Assembly (NCBI RefSeq): GCF_002211285.1
Contig: NZ_LOKX01000018.1
Location: 1 to 64,000, forward strand
From: Rhizobium sp. R635
GTDB lineage: Bacteria > Pseudomonadota > Alphaproteobacteria > Rhizobiales > Rhizobiaceae
Length of the DNA: 64,000 nt
Direction: 5' to 3'
The notes under the pieces were generated by a model. That model searched no databases. It was not told the DNA's origin and saw only the letters and a program-made list of their open reading frames with translations. Shown here one piece after another: positions 17,589 through 26,349 of the stretch; the first letter of the stretch is position 1; each line of letters starts with the position of its first letter. Made by a program: the position numbers and the translations under genes.

Positions 17589-17792
17589 ATGGCCGATCAG
17601 GAACAGGCGGAAATCAGGCTCATGGTGGCGCGTCTGCGTCAGGAGCACGAGGATTTCGACGCCGCGATCAATGCCATGATCGAAACCGGATGCGACGCTC
17701 TGCGAATCCAACGCATGAAAAAGAAGAAGCTGGTCATCAAGGACAAGCTCTCGAAACTGGAAGACCAGATCGTCCCTGACATCATCGCCTGA
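17589..17792 (+). CDS. YdcH-family (DUF465) small protein, divergent paralogue
   Basis: A 67-residue helical protein, [16 protein letters not shown], then [23 protein letters not shown], the last part being the DUF465 signature. ATG 17589 follows GGGGA by 6 nt; ATG 17583 is an alternative. It precedes purE by 16 nt and is probably cotranscribed with purEK, which suggests housekeeping expression rather than a pathway role. Confidence 0.85.
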   Translation: MADQEQAEIRLMVARLRQEHEDFDAAINAMIETGCDALRIQRMKKKKLVIKDKLSKLEDQIVPDIIA

Positions 17793-17808
17793 GAGGAACG
17801 GCCTAGAG

Positions 17809-18303
17809 ATGACAGACAGACCGCCCGTCGCCATTATCATGGGCAGCCAATCGGATTGGGAGACCATGAAGAATGCGGCCGACACGCTGGAAGCCCTAGA
17901 GATCCCTTATGATGCGCGCATCATGTCAGCGCACCGCACGCCCGAGCGCATGATGAATTTCGCCAAGGGCGCGCGCGCGGAGGGCTTCAAGGTCATCATC
18001 GCCGGCGCCGGCGGCGCGGCACACCTGCCGGGCATGACGGCATCGATGACGCCGCTGCCGGTCTTCGGCGTGCCGGTCCAGTCGAAAACCATGTCCGGCC
18101 AGGACAGTCTTCTTTCCATCGTGCAGATGCCGGCCGGCATTCCTGTGGGAACGCTCGCGATCGGCAGGGCGGGCGCGGTCAACGCCGCCCTTCTCGCCGC
18201 TGCAGTGCTTGCCCTCTCCGACGAGGAAATCGCCGAGCGTCTCGACGAATGGCGCGAGCGCCAGAGTGCCGCCGTCGCCGAATATCCAATGGACGACCAA
18301 TGA
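17809..18303 (+). CDS. purE: N5-carboxyaminoimidazole ribonucleotide mutase PurE
   Basis: A 164-residue enzyme of purine synthesis converting N5-CAIR to CAIR. The N-terminus has [14 protein letters not shown], followed by SAHRTPERM carrying the catalytic His, and [12 protein letters not shown] and [13 protein letters not shown], all class I PurE hallmarks. Length is standard. The stop overlaps the purK start (ATGA), so the two subunits of the two-step carboxylation are coupled. Confidence 0.97.
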   Translation: MTDRPPVAIIMGSQSDWETMKNAADTLEALEIPYDARIMSAHRTPERMMNFAKGARAEGFKVIIAGAGGAAHLPGMTASMTPLPVFGVPVQSKTMSGQDSLLSIVQMPAGIPVGTLAIGRAGAVNAALLAAAVLALSDEEIAERLDEWRERQSAAVAEYPMDDQ

Positions 18304-19376
18304 CCATAGCAACGATCGGCATTATCGGCGGCGGCCAGCTCGGCCGCATGCTGGCGATTGCCGCCGCGAGACTGAATTTCCGCACGATCATCCTCGAGCC
18401 GCAGGCCGATTGCCCGGCCGCCCAGCTCGCCAACCGGCAGATCGTCGCCGCCTATGACGACCCGGCGGCGCTCGCCGAACTGGCGGAAGCCTGCGATGTC
18501 GTCACCTACGAATTCGAGAACGTGCCCGTCGCGGCCGCCGAAGCGCTCTCGGCAAGCATTGCTGTCTATCCGCCTGCGAAAGCGCTGGAAGCCGCCCAGG
18601 ATCGGCTCGTCGAAAAGCGCTTCCTCAACGGCTGCGGCATATCGACCGCCCGCTTTCATGCGGTCGACAGCCAGGCCGATCTCCAAGCCGCGCTGAAAGA
18701 TTTCGGCGGCCAGGGTGTCTTGAAGACGCGCCGCCTCGGTTATGACGGCAAGGGTCAGAAGGTTTTTCGCTCGCCGGCCGATAGTTCCGACGGCGCCTAT
18801 GCCGCTCTCGGCTCCGTGCCGCTGATCCTCGAAAGCTTCGTCGCCTTCGAGCGCGAGGTCTCGATCATCGCCGCGCGCGCTGCCGATGGGACGGTCGTCT
18901 GCTTCGATCCTGCCGAGAATGTCCACCGCAACGGCATCCTCCACACCTCGACGGTTCCCGCAACGCTCTCTGCACAAACGGCGGACGCCGCCCGCCAGGC
19001 GGCCGAAAAGATCCTTGCCGCCTTGAACTATGTCGGCGTCATCGGCATCGAATTCTTCGTGCTCGCCGATGGCGGCCTGATCGCCAACGAGATGGCCCCG
19101 CGCGTGCACAATTCCGGCCACTGGACGGAAGCCGCCTGCGTCGTCAGCCAGTTCGAGCAGCATATCCGCGCCGTCGCCGGCCTGCCGCTCGGCAATGCCG
19201 ACCGCCATTCCGACTGCGTCATGCAGAACCTGATCGGCGACGATATCCTTGCCGTTCCCGACTGGCTGCGCCGCCCCGATACGCTGGTTCATCTCTACGG
19301 AAAGACGGAGTGGCGCACCGGCCGCAAGATGGGGCATGTCACCACCTTGACGCCTAAATCGCCGATTTCCCGGTGA
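18300..19376 (+). CDS. purK: N5-carboxyaminoimidazole ribonucleotide synthase PurK
   Basis: A 358-residue ATP-grasp enzyme making N5-CAIR from AIR, ATP and bicarbonate, the substrate for Pur[18 protein letters not shown] is the nucleotide-fold start, [20 protein letters not shown] the ATP-grasp glycine loop, and [16 protein letters not shown] the C-terminal metal/substrate site. Start ATG 18300 overlaps the purE stop. A structured RNA element and hairpin lie just after the stop. Confidence 0.97.
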   Translation: MTIATIGIIGGGQLGRMLAIAAARLNFRTIILEPQADCPAAQLANRQIVAAYDDPAALAELAEACDVVTYEFENVPVAAAEALSASIAVYPPAKALEAAQDRLVEKRFLNGCGISTARFHAVDSQADLQAALKDFGGQGVLKTRRLGYDGKGQKVFRSPADSSDGAYAALGSVPLILESFVAFEREVSIIAARAADGTVVCFDPAENVHRNGILHTSTVPATLSAQTADAARQAAEKILAALNYVGVIGIEFFVLADGGLIANEMAPRVHNSGHWTEAACVVSQFEQHIRAVAGLPLGNADRHSDCVMQNLIGDDILAVPDWLRRPDTLVHLYGKTEWRTGRKMGHVTTLTPKSPISR

Positions 19377-19420
19377 GAAAACGCGGCCAAGTCCCGGGAA
19401 AAACACCGTCACGCGGTTGA

Positions 19421-19485
19421 CATGGTGGAGGTGACGGGGTATCTGCTCCCCCACCTAAGAGCGCGCCCCGACGGCGCGCTTTTCA
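19421..19485 (+). ncRNA. Candidate suhB/mmgR-type small RNA ending in a terminator
   Basis: Between purK and rpmJ the sequence has two hairpins. The first pairs GGTGG (19424-19428) with CCACC (19451-19455), with an inner GGGGTATCTGCTCCC stem. The second is AGCGCGCC (19460-19467) / GGCGCGCT (19473-19480) followed by TTTC, a rho-independent terminator. The GACGGGGTATCTGCTCCCCC core matches my memory of the suhB/mmgR (alpha-r8) sRNA family of rhizobia. It could be transcribed on its own or released from the purEK 3' end; a TTGACA at 19417-19422 is too close to serve as its -35. The 5' end is a guess. Confidence 0.6.
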
Positions 19486-19516
19486 TTGTTAAAGATCAAC
19501 ATCGCGGATCACAAAA

Positions 19517-19642
19517 ATGAAGATCAAGAATTCGCTCAAGTCGCTCAAGGCGCGTCACCGTGACAACCGTCTGGTTCGCCGCAAGGGCCGCATCTACATC
19601 ATCAACAAGCTGAACCCGCGTTACAAGGCTCGCCAGGGCTGA
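19517..19642 (+). CDS. rpmJ: 50S ribosomal protein L36
   Basis: A 41-residue basic protein, [17 protein letters not shown] then [22 protein letters not shown]. This is the longer, zinc-ligand-free L36 form usual in alphaproteobacteria: the CxxC...H/C zinc residues of the 37-residue form are missing. It stands alone outside the ribosomal protein operons, which is normal for this lineage. Too short for typical gene-length cut-offs, but unmistakable. Confidence 0.95.
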   Translation: MKIKNSLKSLKARHRDNRLVRRKGRIYIINKLNPRYKARQG

Positions 19643-19753
19643 GTTCGCGCGTCCGGATCGCCTTGCCGCGCAAACCGCGCCTGCAACCATATCCGGTGGG
19701 TCGCTACGGTGATCACGTCAAATTTGTTTGATCTTCGGCGTTGGCGGACTAAT

Positions 19754-20368
19754 ATGTCCGCCATGCGCTTTTTTGCTTTGACATCAGCGGCGCTGCCGCT
19801 CGCCCTCATTCTGCTCACCTCCGTCTTTCCGGCCGCAGCCGCGGAAAAGGACGTCATTGTCGAGCAGACGAATGTCAACAGCTCGCCGAAACAACGCCTC
19901 GACCAGCTCTTCAGCCAGCTGAAGCGCGAACGCGACCCTGAAAAGGCCAGCGGCATCGCCAACGAGATCCGTCTGGAATGGAGCGATTCCGGCAGCGCCA
20001 CCATCAATCTCTTGATGCAGTGGGCCGACAAGGCGATCGAGGAAAAACGCAATCCCGCCGCCCTCGATTTCCTCGACGAGGCGATTGCGCTGAAGCCCGA
20101 TTACGCCGAGAGCTGGAATCGCCGCGCCACGCTGAATTACGCCATGGGTAACTATCGCAAGTCGATGTCCGACATCGAGCGGGTCTTGGATCTCGAGCCT
20201 CGCCATTTCGGAGCGCTCGCCGGCCTCGCGGCGATTCTCAGCAATGCCGGCAACGACCAGCTGGCATTGAAGGCCTGGCAGCAATTCCTCAATGTCTATC
20301 CCGCCGAACGCACGGCGCAGGAACAGGTCAACACGCTGTCAGAAAAACTCGCCGGCAACCGCACCTGA
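19754..20368 (+). CDS. Exported TPR-repeat protein
   Basis: A 204-residue protein with an N-terminal signal peptide (about 5-30, ALTSAALPLALILLTSVFP then AAAAE as cleavage region) and two to three TPR units, for example ALDFLDEAIALKPDYAESWNRRA and DIERVLDLEPRHFGALAGLA. It is probably a periplasmic scaffold. ATG 19754 or 19763 gives a good signal peptide; an ATG further upstream (19709) would add a charged 15-residue leader. No operon partner is obvious. Confidence 0.85.
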   Translation: MSAMRFFALTSAALPLALILLTSVFPAAAAEKDVIVEQTNVNSSPKQRLDQLFSQLKRERDPEKASGIANEIRLEWSDSGSATINLLMQWADKAIEEKRNPAALDFLDEAIALKPDYAESWNRRATLNYAMGNYRKSMSDIERVLDLEPRHFGALAGLAAILSNAGNDQLALKAWQQFLNVYPAERTAQEQVNTLSEKLAGNRT

Positions 20369-20436
20369 TTCCGGCTCACCGCGCTTGACCTCGGGTCGGG
20401 CCGCGCAGGTACCACCGTTGCTCATCCGTTAAGATC

Positions 20437-21492
20437 ATGCTTGCAGAAATTTCCGCTCTTCTCGCCCCGCTCGCCGCCGCCATCGGCTACTCCTCCTACA
20501 AGGCGCGGCAATTCGAACAGACCTATCCCAACATCGGCGAGTTGACTGATGTCGGCGGCTTCCGCATGAATGCTCTCCACATCAAACGCCCTGAAAATGC
20601 GGATCTGCCGGCGCTGGTCTTCATTCATGGCGCGAGCGGCAATCTGCTCGATCAAGCCGGCGCCTTCCGCGCCGCACTCGAAGGACGGGCGGAAATGCTC
20701 TTCGTCGATCGCCCCGGCCATGGCTATTCCGAGCGTGGCGGGCCGGAAAACGCAATTCCTTCCGGCCAGGCCGATGCGATCGCCACGCTGATGGAGAAGC
20801 GAGGGATTGAGAGGGCGATCATCGTCGGCCATTCCTTCGGCGGCGCGATCGCCGCCGCCTTCGGCGTGCGCCACCCGGAGAAGACGGCCGGGCTGCTCTT
20901 CCTCGCACCCGCCACCCATCCCTGGCCGGGCGGCATCGACTGGTATTATCACGTCGCGACGGCGCCACTCGTCGGCTGGCTCTTCAACCACGTAGTCGTC
21001 GTGCCGCTCGGGCTCAGCCGCGTGGAGCGCGGCACGCTGAACGTCTTCCGCCCCAATTCGCGGCCATCCGATTACATCGAGAAAACCGGTCCCTCGCTGG
21101 TGCTGAGGCCGCGGACCTTCCGCAACAATGCCGTCGACTTCAAAAGGCTGCTCGCTTACGTGAAGGAGCAGTCGCCGCTTTATTCGCGTATCACCGCTCC
21201 GACCGTCATCATAACAGGCGACAAGGACGAGATCGTCTGGGAACACCTGCATTCGCGCGGCCTTGCCCGCGACATAGAAGGCTCCGAACTCGTCACCATC
21301 AGCGGCGTCGGCCATAAGCCGGATTATCTCGCCACCGATGTCGCCATCGCCGCCATGGAAAAGATCGCCGGCGCGTCGCGCGACCTCCAGGCTGCCGCCC
21401 GCCGGGCCGAGGAAAGGCTCGCCTCCTCTCTCGGCGATCAAACGATCGCAATCCAGCCGCCGCTGATGCCGGGCGCCCTGCACGGCATTTGA
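20437..21492 (+). CDS. Alpha/beta-fold hydrolase
   Basis: A 351-residue hydrolase with a possible N-terminal membrane anchor (about 4-18). The oxyanion HG is in VFIHGASGN, the nucleophile elbow is GHSFGG (Ser133), the acid is in TGDKDEIV and the catalytic His in SGVGHKPDY. The cap region (about 170-230) contains a hydrophobic stretch. The substrate is unknown; haloalkane dehalogenase/epoxide hydrolase-like and lipase-like members look similar. It is followed by ggt after about 100 bp. Confidence 0.88.
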   Translation: MLAEISALLAPLAAAIGYSSYKARQFEQTYPNIGELTDVGGFRMNALHIKRPENADLPALVFIHGASGNLLDQAGAFRAALEGRAEMLFVDRPGHGYSERGGPENAIPSGQADAIATLMEKRGIERAIIVGHSFGGAIAAAFGVRHPEKTAGLLFLAPATHPWPGGIDWYYHVATAPLVGWLFNHVVVVPLGLSRVERGTLNVFRPNSRPSDYIEKTGPSLVLRPRTFRNNAVDFKRLLAYVKEQSPLYSRITAPTVIITGDKDEIVWEHLHSRGLARDIEGSELVTISGVGHKPDYLATDVAIAAMEKIAGASRDLQAAARRAEERLASSLGDQTIAIQPPLMPGALHGI

Positions 21493-21595
21493 TCCTTCCG
21501 GCTGCACCCTCCTCACACAAAGCCAATTTCCCGCATTGCCGCGAGCCGCGGCAGCCCCATATGTCTTTGCGGTATTGTCCATAGGAGGGGAAATC

Positions 21596-23332
21596 ATGGG
21601 CCGTCTGCATATCGGGGCGATCTCCGTCTTTACAGCACTGTCGCTGAGCCTGACCACGGCTTTCGCCGCGTCACCGGCGCCGGTTGAAGCCGAGCACGGC
21701 ATGGTCGTCACCGCCCAGCATCTGGCGACCGATGTCGGCGTCGAGGTGCTGAAGAGCGGCGGCAATGCCGTCGATGCTGCGGTTGCCGTCGGTTATGCGC
21801 TGGCGGTGGTCTATCCCTCGGCCGGCAATCTCGGCGGTGGCGGCTTCATGACCATCCGGCTGAAAGACGGCACGAAGACCTTCCTCGATTTCCGCGAACG
21901 CGCGCCGCTCGCCGCGACGAAGACCATGTATCTCGATGCCAAGGGCGATATCGTGCCCCGCGCCAGCCTCGACGGCTATCTCGCCATCGGCGTTCCCGGC
22001 TCCGTCATGGGCCTGGAGACCGCGCGCGAGAAATACGGCACCCGGCCCCGCGAGGATCTGATCGCGCCGGCGCTCCGCTTCGCCAGGGAAGGTTTCACGC
22101 TGGAACAGGGTGACGCGGCAATTCTCGCCGGCAGCGCCAAGCGCCTCGCCAAGGATGAAACGGCCGCAAAGATCTTCCTGAAACCGGACGGCAAGCCCTA
22201 TGCTTCGGGCGAAAAACTGCAGCAGCCGGATCTCGCCGCTGTGCTCGCGGCCATTTCCGAAAAAGGCCCCGACGCCTTCTATAAGGCCGCGCCCGCCGAG
22301 GCGATCGTCAAGGCGAGCCAGGCCAAGGGCGGCATCCTCGCCAAGGAGGATTTCGAACAATATGCCGTACGCGAATTGAAGCCGATCGAGTGCAACTATC
22401 GCGGCTACGACATCATCTCCTCGCCGCCGCCCTCCTCCGGCGGCGTCATCATCTGCGAAATCCTCAATGTTCTGGAGGGATACCCGCTCTCCTATCTCGG
22501 CTACAACTCGGCCGAAACGGTCCACGTGATGACCGAGGCGATGCGCTACGCCTATGTCGACCGAAACGCGGCGCTCGGCGACCCCGATTTCGTCGAGAAC
22601 CCGGTCGAAAAGCTTTTGGACAAGACCTATGCCAAGGAGATTGCCGCGAAGATCGATCCCTACAAGGCCGGCGTGTCCGCGAACCTGAAACCGCTCGGCG
22701 GCAAGGAAAGCACCGAGACGACGCATTATTCGATCATCGACGATGAGGGAAATGCGGTTGCCGTCACCTATACACTGAACGGCTCCTTCGGCGCTGCCGT
22801 CGTGGCGCCCGGCACCGGCGTGCTCCTCAACAACGAGATGGACGACTTCACCTCCAAACCCGGCGTGCCGAACCTCTACGGCCTCGTGCAGGGCGAGGCG
22901 AACGCCATCGCGCCGAAGAAGACGCCGCTCTCCTCGATGAGCCCGACGATCGTCACCCGCGACGGCAAACCCTTCATGGTGATCGGCAGCCCCGGCGGCT
23001 CGCGCATCATCACCATCACGCTGGAGGCGATCCTCAATGTCGTCGATTTCGGCATGGATATCAGCCAGGCGGTCAACGCCCCGCGCTTCCACCACCAATG
23101 GCAGCCCGACAAGATTTATCTCGAACCCTATGCGCTTTCGCCGGATACGGAAAAGGCGCTCGCCGCCATGGGCTACAGCTTCGACGGCGGCAATGACGGG
23201 CCGGTCTGGGGCCAGGCCGCCGGCATCCTCGTCGGCGGCAAAAGCCTCGCGGCCATCGAAAAGGGGGGCGGCGCCCGCTACAACGGCGCCATGGACAGCC
23301 GCGCGGTGGAAGGCTCGGCCAACGGCTATTGA
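21596..23332 (+). CDS. ggt: Gamma-glutamyltransferase (periplasmic)
   Basis: A 578-residue Ntn hydrolase that cleaves glutathione and other gamma-glutamyl compounds. A signal peptide (about 1-25, ending TAFAA) is followed by the large subunit; the autoprocessing and nucleophile Thr is at about 376 in ETTHYSI, and the small subunit contains NGSFGAAVV and SSMSPTIV and GSPGGSRI. ATG 21596 follows AGGAGGGG at 21583-21590; an earlier in-frame ATG lies upstream of that site. Standalone gene. Confidence 0.95.
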   Translation: MGRLHIGAISVFTALSLSLTTAFAASPAPVEAEHGMVVTAQHLATDVGVEVLKSGGNAVDAAVAVGYALAVVYPSAGNLGGGGFMTIRLKDGTKTFLDFRERAPLAATKTMYLDAKGDIVPRASLDGYLAIGVPGSVMGLETAREKYGTRPREDLIAPALRFAREGFTLEQGDAAILAGSAKRLAKDETAAKIFLKPDGKPYASGEKLQQPDLAAVLAAISEKGPDAFYKAAPAEAIVKASQAKGGILAKEDFEQYAVRELKPIECNYRGYDIISSPPPSSGGVIICEILNVLEGYPLSYLGYNSAETVHVMTEAMRYAYVDRNAALGDPDFVENPVEKLLDKTYAKEIAAKIDPYKAGVSANLKPLGGKESTETTHYSIIDDEGNAVAVTYTLNGSFGAAVVAPGTGVLLNNEMDDFTSKPGVPNLYGLVQGEANAIAPKKTPLSSMSPTIVTRDGKPFMVIGSPGGSRIITITLEAILNVVDFGMDISQAVNAPRFHHQWQPDKIYLEPYALSPDTEKALAAMGYSFDGGNDGPVWGQAAGILVGGKSLAAIEKGGGARYNGAMDSRAVEGSANGY

Positions 23333-23412
23333 TGGCCGGCGGCAGGCGCGATGTTCCATTCATGTCACGGTGACAAAGTCGCCGTTCACAAACCGTCTGC
23401 CGCATCCTATGC

Positions 23413-24420
23413 ATGAGCGTAGCCCGCAAGCAGGACGATTTCCGAATGGCCAGCATTGAAATGATTGTCGCCGCCCGCGCCCGTCTGCGCGGCCATATCA
23501 GACGCACGCCGCTTCTCTCCTCCCCCTTCCTGAACGAGATCGCCGGCCGGCGCCTGTTCGTCAAGGCGGAATGCCTCCAGCATACCGGCTCGTTCAAGTT
23601 CCGCGGTGGCTGGTCTGCCGTCTCCGGCCTCGATCCGTCTGTGCGTGCAAACGGCGTCATCGCCTTCTCCTCCGGCAACCATGCCCAGGGCGTCGCCCTT
23701 GCCGCCAAGCTGCACGGCGTACCCTCCGTCATCATCATGCCGAGCGATGCGCCGAAGCTGAAGATCGACAATACCCGCGCCTTCGGCGCGGACGTCGTGC
23801 TCTATGACCGCGCCAATGAGGATCGCGACGAGATCGGCGCGAAGCTCTCGGCCGAGCGCGGCCTGACGTTGATCAAGCCTTTCGACGAGCCGTTTGTGAT
23901 CGCCGGCCAAGGCACGACCGGCCTCGAAATCTCCGAGCAGGCTGCAGATGAAGGCATCGCATCAGCCGAAGTCCTCGTTCCCTGCGGCGGCGGCGGCTTG
24001 ACATCCGGTATCGCGCTCGCCCTCGAAGCCAGCGCTCCGGGCTTTCGCGTGCGTCCCTGCGAGCCCGAGAATTTCGACGACACCACCCGTTCGCTCGCCT
24101 CCGGCAGGATCGAACGCAATGCTTCGATGTCGGGTTCGATCTGCGATGCGATCGTCACGCCGCAGCCCGGCAACATCACCTTCCCTATCCTCAAGCGCCT
24201 CGTCGGCGCCGGCATCGTCGTCACCGACGAGGAGGCATTGCGCGCCATGGCGCTCGCCTTCGTCAGGCTGAAAATCGTCGTCGAGCCCGGCGGCGCAGTA
24301 GCGCTCGCCGCCGCCCTCTTCCACGGCGACGCACTGGAAAGCGACACGGTCGTCGCCGTCACCTCAGGCGGCAACGTCGATTCCCATATCTTCGCCATGG
24401 CGCTCGAACGCTTCGGCTGA
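23413..24420 (+). CDS. PLP-dependent threonine/serine dehydratase family protein
   Basis: A 335-residue fold-type II PLP enzyme. The Schiff-base Lys62 is in TGSFKFRGG, SSGNHAQGVALAA forms the substrate loop, and CGGGGLTSG binds the phosphate. There is no C-terminal ACT regulatory domain, so it belongs with catabolic threonine dehydratase, serine racemase and threo-3-hydroxyaspartate ammonia-lyase; these cannot be told apart by eye. Start ATG 23413 or the internal ATG 23446 (MASIEMIVAAR) are both possible. Confidence 0.9.
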   Translation: MSVARKQDDFRMASIEMIVAARARLRGHIRRTPLLSSPFLNEIAGRRLFVKAECLQHTGSFKFRGGWSAVSGLDPSVRANGVIAFSSGNHAQGVALAAKLHGVPSVIIMPSDAPKLKIDNTRAFGADVVLYDRANEDRDEIGAKLSAERGLTLIKPFDEPFVIAGQGTTGLEISEQAADEGIASAEVLVPCGGGGLTSGIALALEASAPGFRVRPCEPENFDDTTRSLASGRIERNASMSGSICDAIVTPQPGNITFPILKRLVGAGIVVTDEEALRAMALAFVRLKIVVEPGGAVALAAALFHGDALESDTVVAVTSGGNVDSHIFAMALERFG

Positions 24421-24527
24421 GACCTGGGTCGGCGCGGCCTTGGGAAGGCCGAGACGAAGCCGACAACATGATCTTCCTGTTGTTCGCGGCCAGTGCACGC
24501 GCCGGAGCGGTCAACAGTGATATCAGC

Positions 24528-25415
24528 TTACGCGCGCAGGGTGTCATGCACGGACTGAAGCACGAGTTCGGCAAGCCGCGCTCCCGCCGGCTGCAATTCG
24601 GCTTCCGCCCGGTGCAGGACCAGGCCGAGCTTCGGCAACTCAGGCAGGCCGATCGCCTCGGGCTCGAGTGCGCGGACCTTCGCCGGCAGGCCTACCGGGG
24701 TACGGATGGTCAGACCGAGACCTGCCGCTGTCGCGGCCCAGAGGCCGCCGAGACTGGGGCTGACGAAGGCGAGCCGCCAGGAGATGCCCGCCTCATCGAG
24801 TGCCCGCGTCGCCGCCGTTCGCAGCAGGCAAGGCGCTTCCAGCGAGGCGAGCGGCATCGGTTCGCCGCTTACCGCATGCCAGCCGGGTAATCCCTCGGCA
24901 GGGCCGATCCAGCGCATCGGCGCCTCGCCGATCACCTCGCAATGCGCCGTCAGCGTGCCGTCGCTCCACGCGAGCGCCAGATCGAGTTTGCCCGACGTCA
25001 CGCGCTCCAGCAATTCGGCGTTGCGCACCACCCGCGCCTCGATACGCACCTTCGGGTGAGCCCGGGCGAAACGGCCAAGCACCTCGGGCAACAGGGTTTC
25101 TCCGAAATCCTCCTGCAGGCCGAGCCGCACCCAGCCTTCCAGTTCGACGCTGTGGACAGCCGCCGCCGCCTCGTCGTTGAGTTCCAGCAATCGCCTGGCA
25201 TAACCGAGCATCGTCTCGCCGGCATCGGTCAGCGCCAGCCCGCGCCCCGCCTTGCGGAAGATCGGCGTGCCCGCCTGCTCCTCCAGCTTCTTCAACTGCG
25301 CGCTGACGGCCGAGGTCGAACGCCCGAGCTTTTCCGCCGCCTTGGCAAAATTGCCGAGCTCCATACCGGTCGAAAAAGTCCGAAGCACATCGAGATCGAA
25401 GATCGTCCGCCGCAT
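24528..25415 (-). CDS. LysR-family transcription regulator
   Basis: A 295-residue regulator. The winged HTH (about 5-65) has LRTFSTGMELGNFAKAAEKL and STSAVSAQLKKLEEQ, then the effector-binding domain (about 90-295). ATG 25415 starts directly at RRTIFDLDVL, the usual position; the open frame extends 75 codons upstream but that part reads through the divergent promoter. It is transcribed away from the tautomerase-cupin-DUF4865 operon and is the obvious candidate to regulate it. The shared region holds a perfect inverted repeat. Confidence 0.93.
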   Translation of the reverse strand: MRRTIFDLDVLRTFSTGMELGNFAKAAEKLGRSTSAVSAQLKKLEEQAGTPIFRKAGRGLALTDAGETMLGYARRLLELNDEAAAAVHSVELEGWVRLGLQEDFGETLLPEVLGRFARAHPKVRIEARVVRNAELLERVTSGKLDLALAWSDGTLTAHCEVIGEAPMRWIGPAEGLPGWHAVSGEPMPLASLEAPCLLRTAATRALDEAGISWRLAFVSPSLGGLWAATAAGLGLTIRTPVGLPAKVRALEPEAIGLPELPKLGLVLHRAEAELQPAGARLAELVLQSVHDTLRA

Positions 25416-25463
25416 CCCATAGTCCTTATTTTCGGGATCGTTAGTCCATAAAATTCTGGTTTT

Positions 25464-25492
25464 CAGCATCATCCTGTGCTGCGATGATGCTG
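25464..25492. promoter_or_regulatory. Perfect 10-bp inverted repeat, likely LysR operator
   Basis: CAGCATCATC (25464-25473) is the exact complement of GATGATGCTG (25483-25492), separated by 9 bp. It lies between the LysR gene and the tautomerase gene, 40 bp before the latter's ATG. Spacing and position fit a LysR-type binding site better than a terminator, since no T-run is present. A leader hairpin is the alternative. Confidence 0.6.
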
Positions 25493-25531
25493 TTGTCAAG
25501 GCCGCCGGACGGTCCAACCATGGAGATCCCA

Positions 25532-25951
25532 ATGCCCTTCGTTCGCATCTCTCTTCGCAAAGGCAAATCTGAAGATTATCTCGCAACGCTTGCCGACACC
25601 ATCCAGCGCGCCCTCGTCGAGACCTTCGACGTGCCCGCAAACGATCGCTTCCAGGCCATCCACCAGCACGATGAGAACGAGTTGATCTTCGACCGCAGCT
25701 ATCTCGCCGGCCCGCGCTCCGACGATTTCGTCTACATCTCCATCACCATAGGCAGGCCACGCTCCGCGGAGATGAAAGCGGCACTCTATCGCCGCCTCGC
25801 CGATCTCCTGGCGCAGTCGCCGGGCCTTCGGCCCGAGGACCTGATGATCGTCATCAGCACCAGCGCGCCCGAGGACTGGTCCTTCGGCGCCGGCATCGCC
25901 CAGATGACCGATCCCGACTGGCGGCTGCGGGCGCTCGGAGGCCGGCAATGA
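25532..25951 (+). CDS. Tautomerase/MIF-superfamily protein
   Basis: A 139-residue protein whose start MPFVRISL puts the catalytic Pro at position 2, the superfamily hallmark (4-oxalocrotonate tautomerase type). ATG 25532 follows GGAGAT; the two upstream in-frame ATGs would bury this proline. It contains two beta-alpha-beta units, the second beginning FVYISITIGRPR, and ends in WSFGAGIAQM. It heads a three-gene operon and overlaps the cupin gene by ATGA. The substrate is unknown. Confidence 0.88.
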   Translation: MPFVRISLRKGKSEDYLATLADTIQRALVETFDVPANDRFQAIHQHDENELIFDRSYLAGPRSDDFVYISITIGRPRSAEMKAALYRRLADLLAQSPGLRPEDLMIVISTSAPEDWSFGAGIAQMTDPDWRLRALGGRQ

Positions 25952-26349
25952 GCGCTTCGAACCCAAAAACGATGACCGTCAGGCGACCGGGCAAGGTGGT
26001 TCGCTCGCCGGAGGACGTAGCCACCGCCCCCTTCTGGGTAGAGATGCTGCTCGACGGCGCCGACGGCGAGAACACTGCGATGCGCGCCACGCTCGATCCC
26101 GGCACCATCACCCGCTGGCACACCCACCCGCAGGGCCAGTTGCTCTATGTGCTTTCGGGACAGGGGCTGGCGCAGAACGAGAGTGGCGCGGTCGAAGAAC
26201 TGCGTGCTGGCGACGCGATCTGGTTTGCACCCGGCGAGCGCCACTGGCATGGCGCGACCGATGATAGCCCCTTCAGCTATATCAGCATCCAGCCGAGCGA
26301 AAACGGCAGCGTTGTCGAATGGCTGGATCATGTGGAGAGACGCTCATGA
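25948..26349 (+). CDS. Cupin-domain protein
   Basis: A 133-residue single cupin. The first motif is HTHPQGQLLYVLSGQG (two His and the following Gln/Glu position) and the second GDAIWFAPGERHWHGA (His). These would bind one metal. The start overlaps the tautomerase stop and the stop overlaps the next start (ATGA in both). Likely a small-molecule enzyme or carrier of the same pathway. Confidence 0.88.
   Translation: MSASNPKTMTVRRPGKVVRSPEDVATAPFWVEMLLDGADGENTAMRATLDPGTITRWHTHPQGQLLYVLSGQGLAQNESGAVEELRAGDAIWFAPGERHWHGATDDSPFSYISIQPSENGSVVEWLDHVERRS

Noticed and set aside
19376-19520. Possible 6S RNA between purK and rpmJ
   Set aside because: The length and the two short hairpins do not form the long rod with a central bubble of 6S RNA; the suhB/mmgR type fits better.
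21671-23359. A 562-codon frame antisense to ggt, and similar long frames opposite pyk, cheA, the receptors and pepF
   Set aside because: All show the low-complexity His/Arg/Gly-rich composition of antisense frames in high-GC DNA, and the sense genes have clear motifs.
24420-24527. Terminator between the dehydratase and LysR genes
   Set aside because: Only a GGCCTTGGGAAGGCC-type short stem without T-run was seen, too weak to call.
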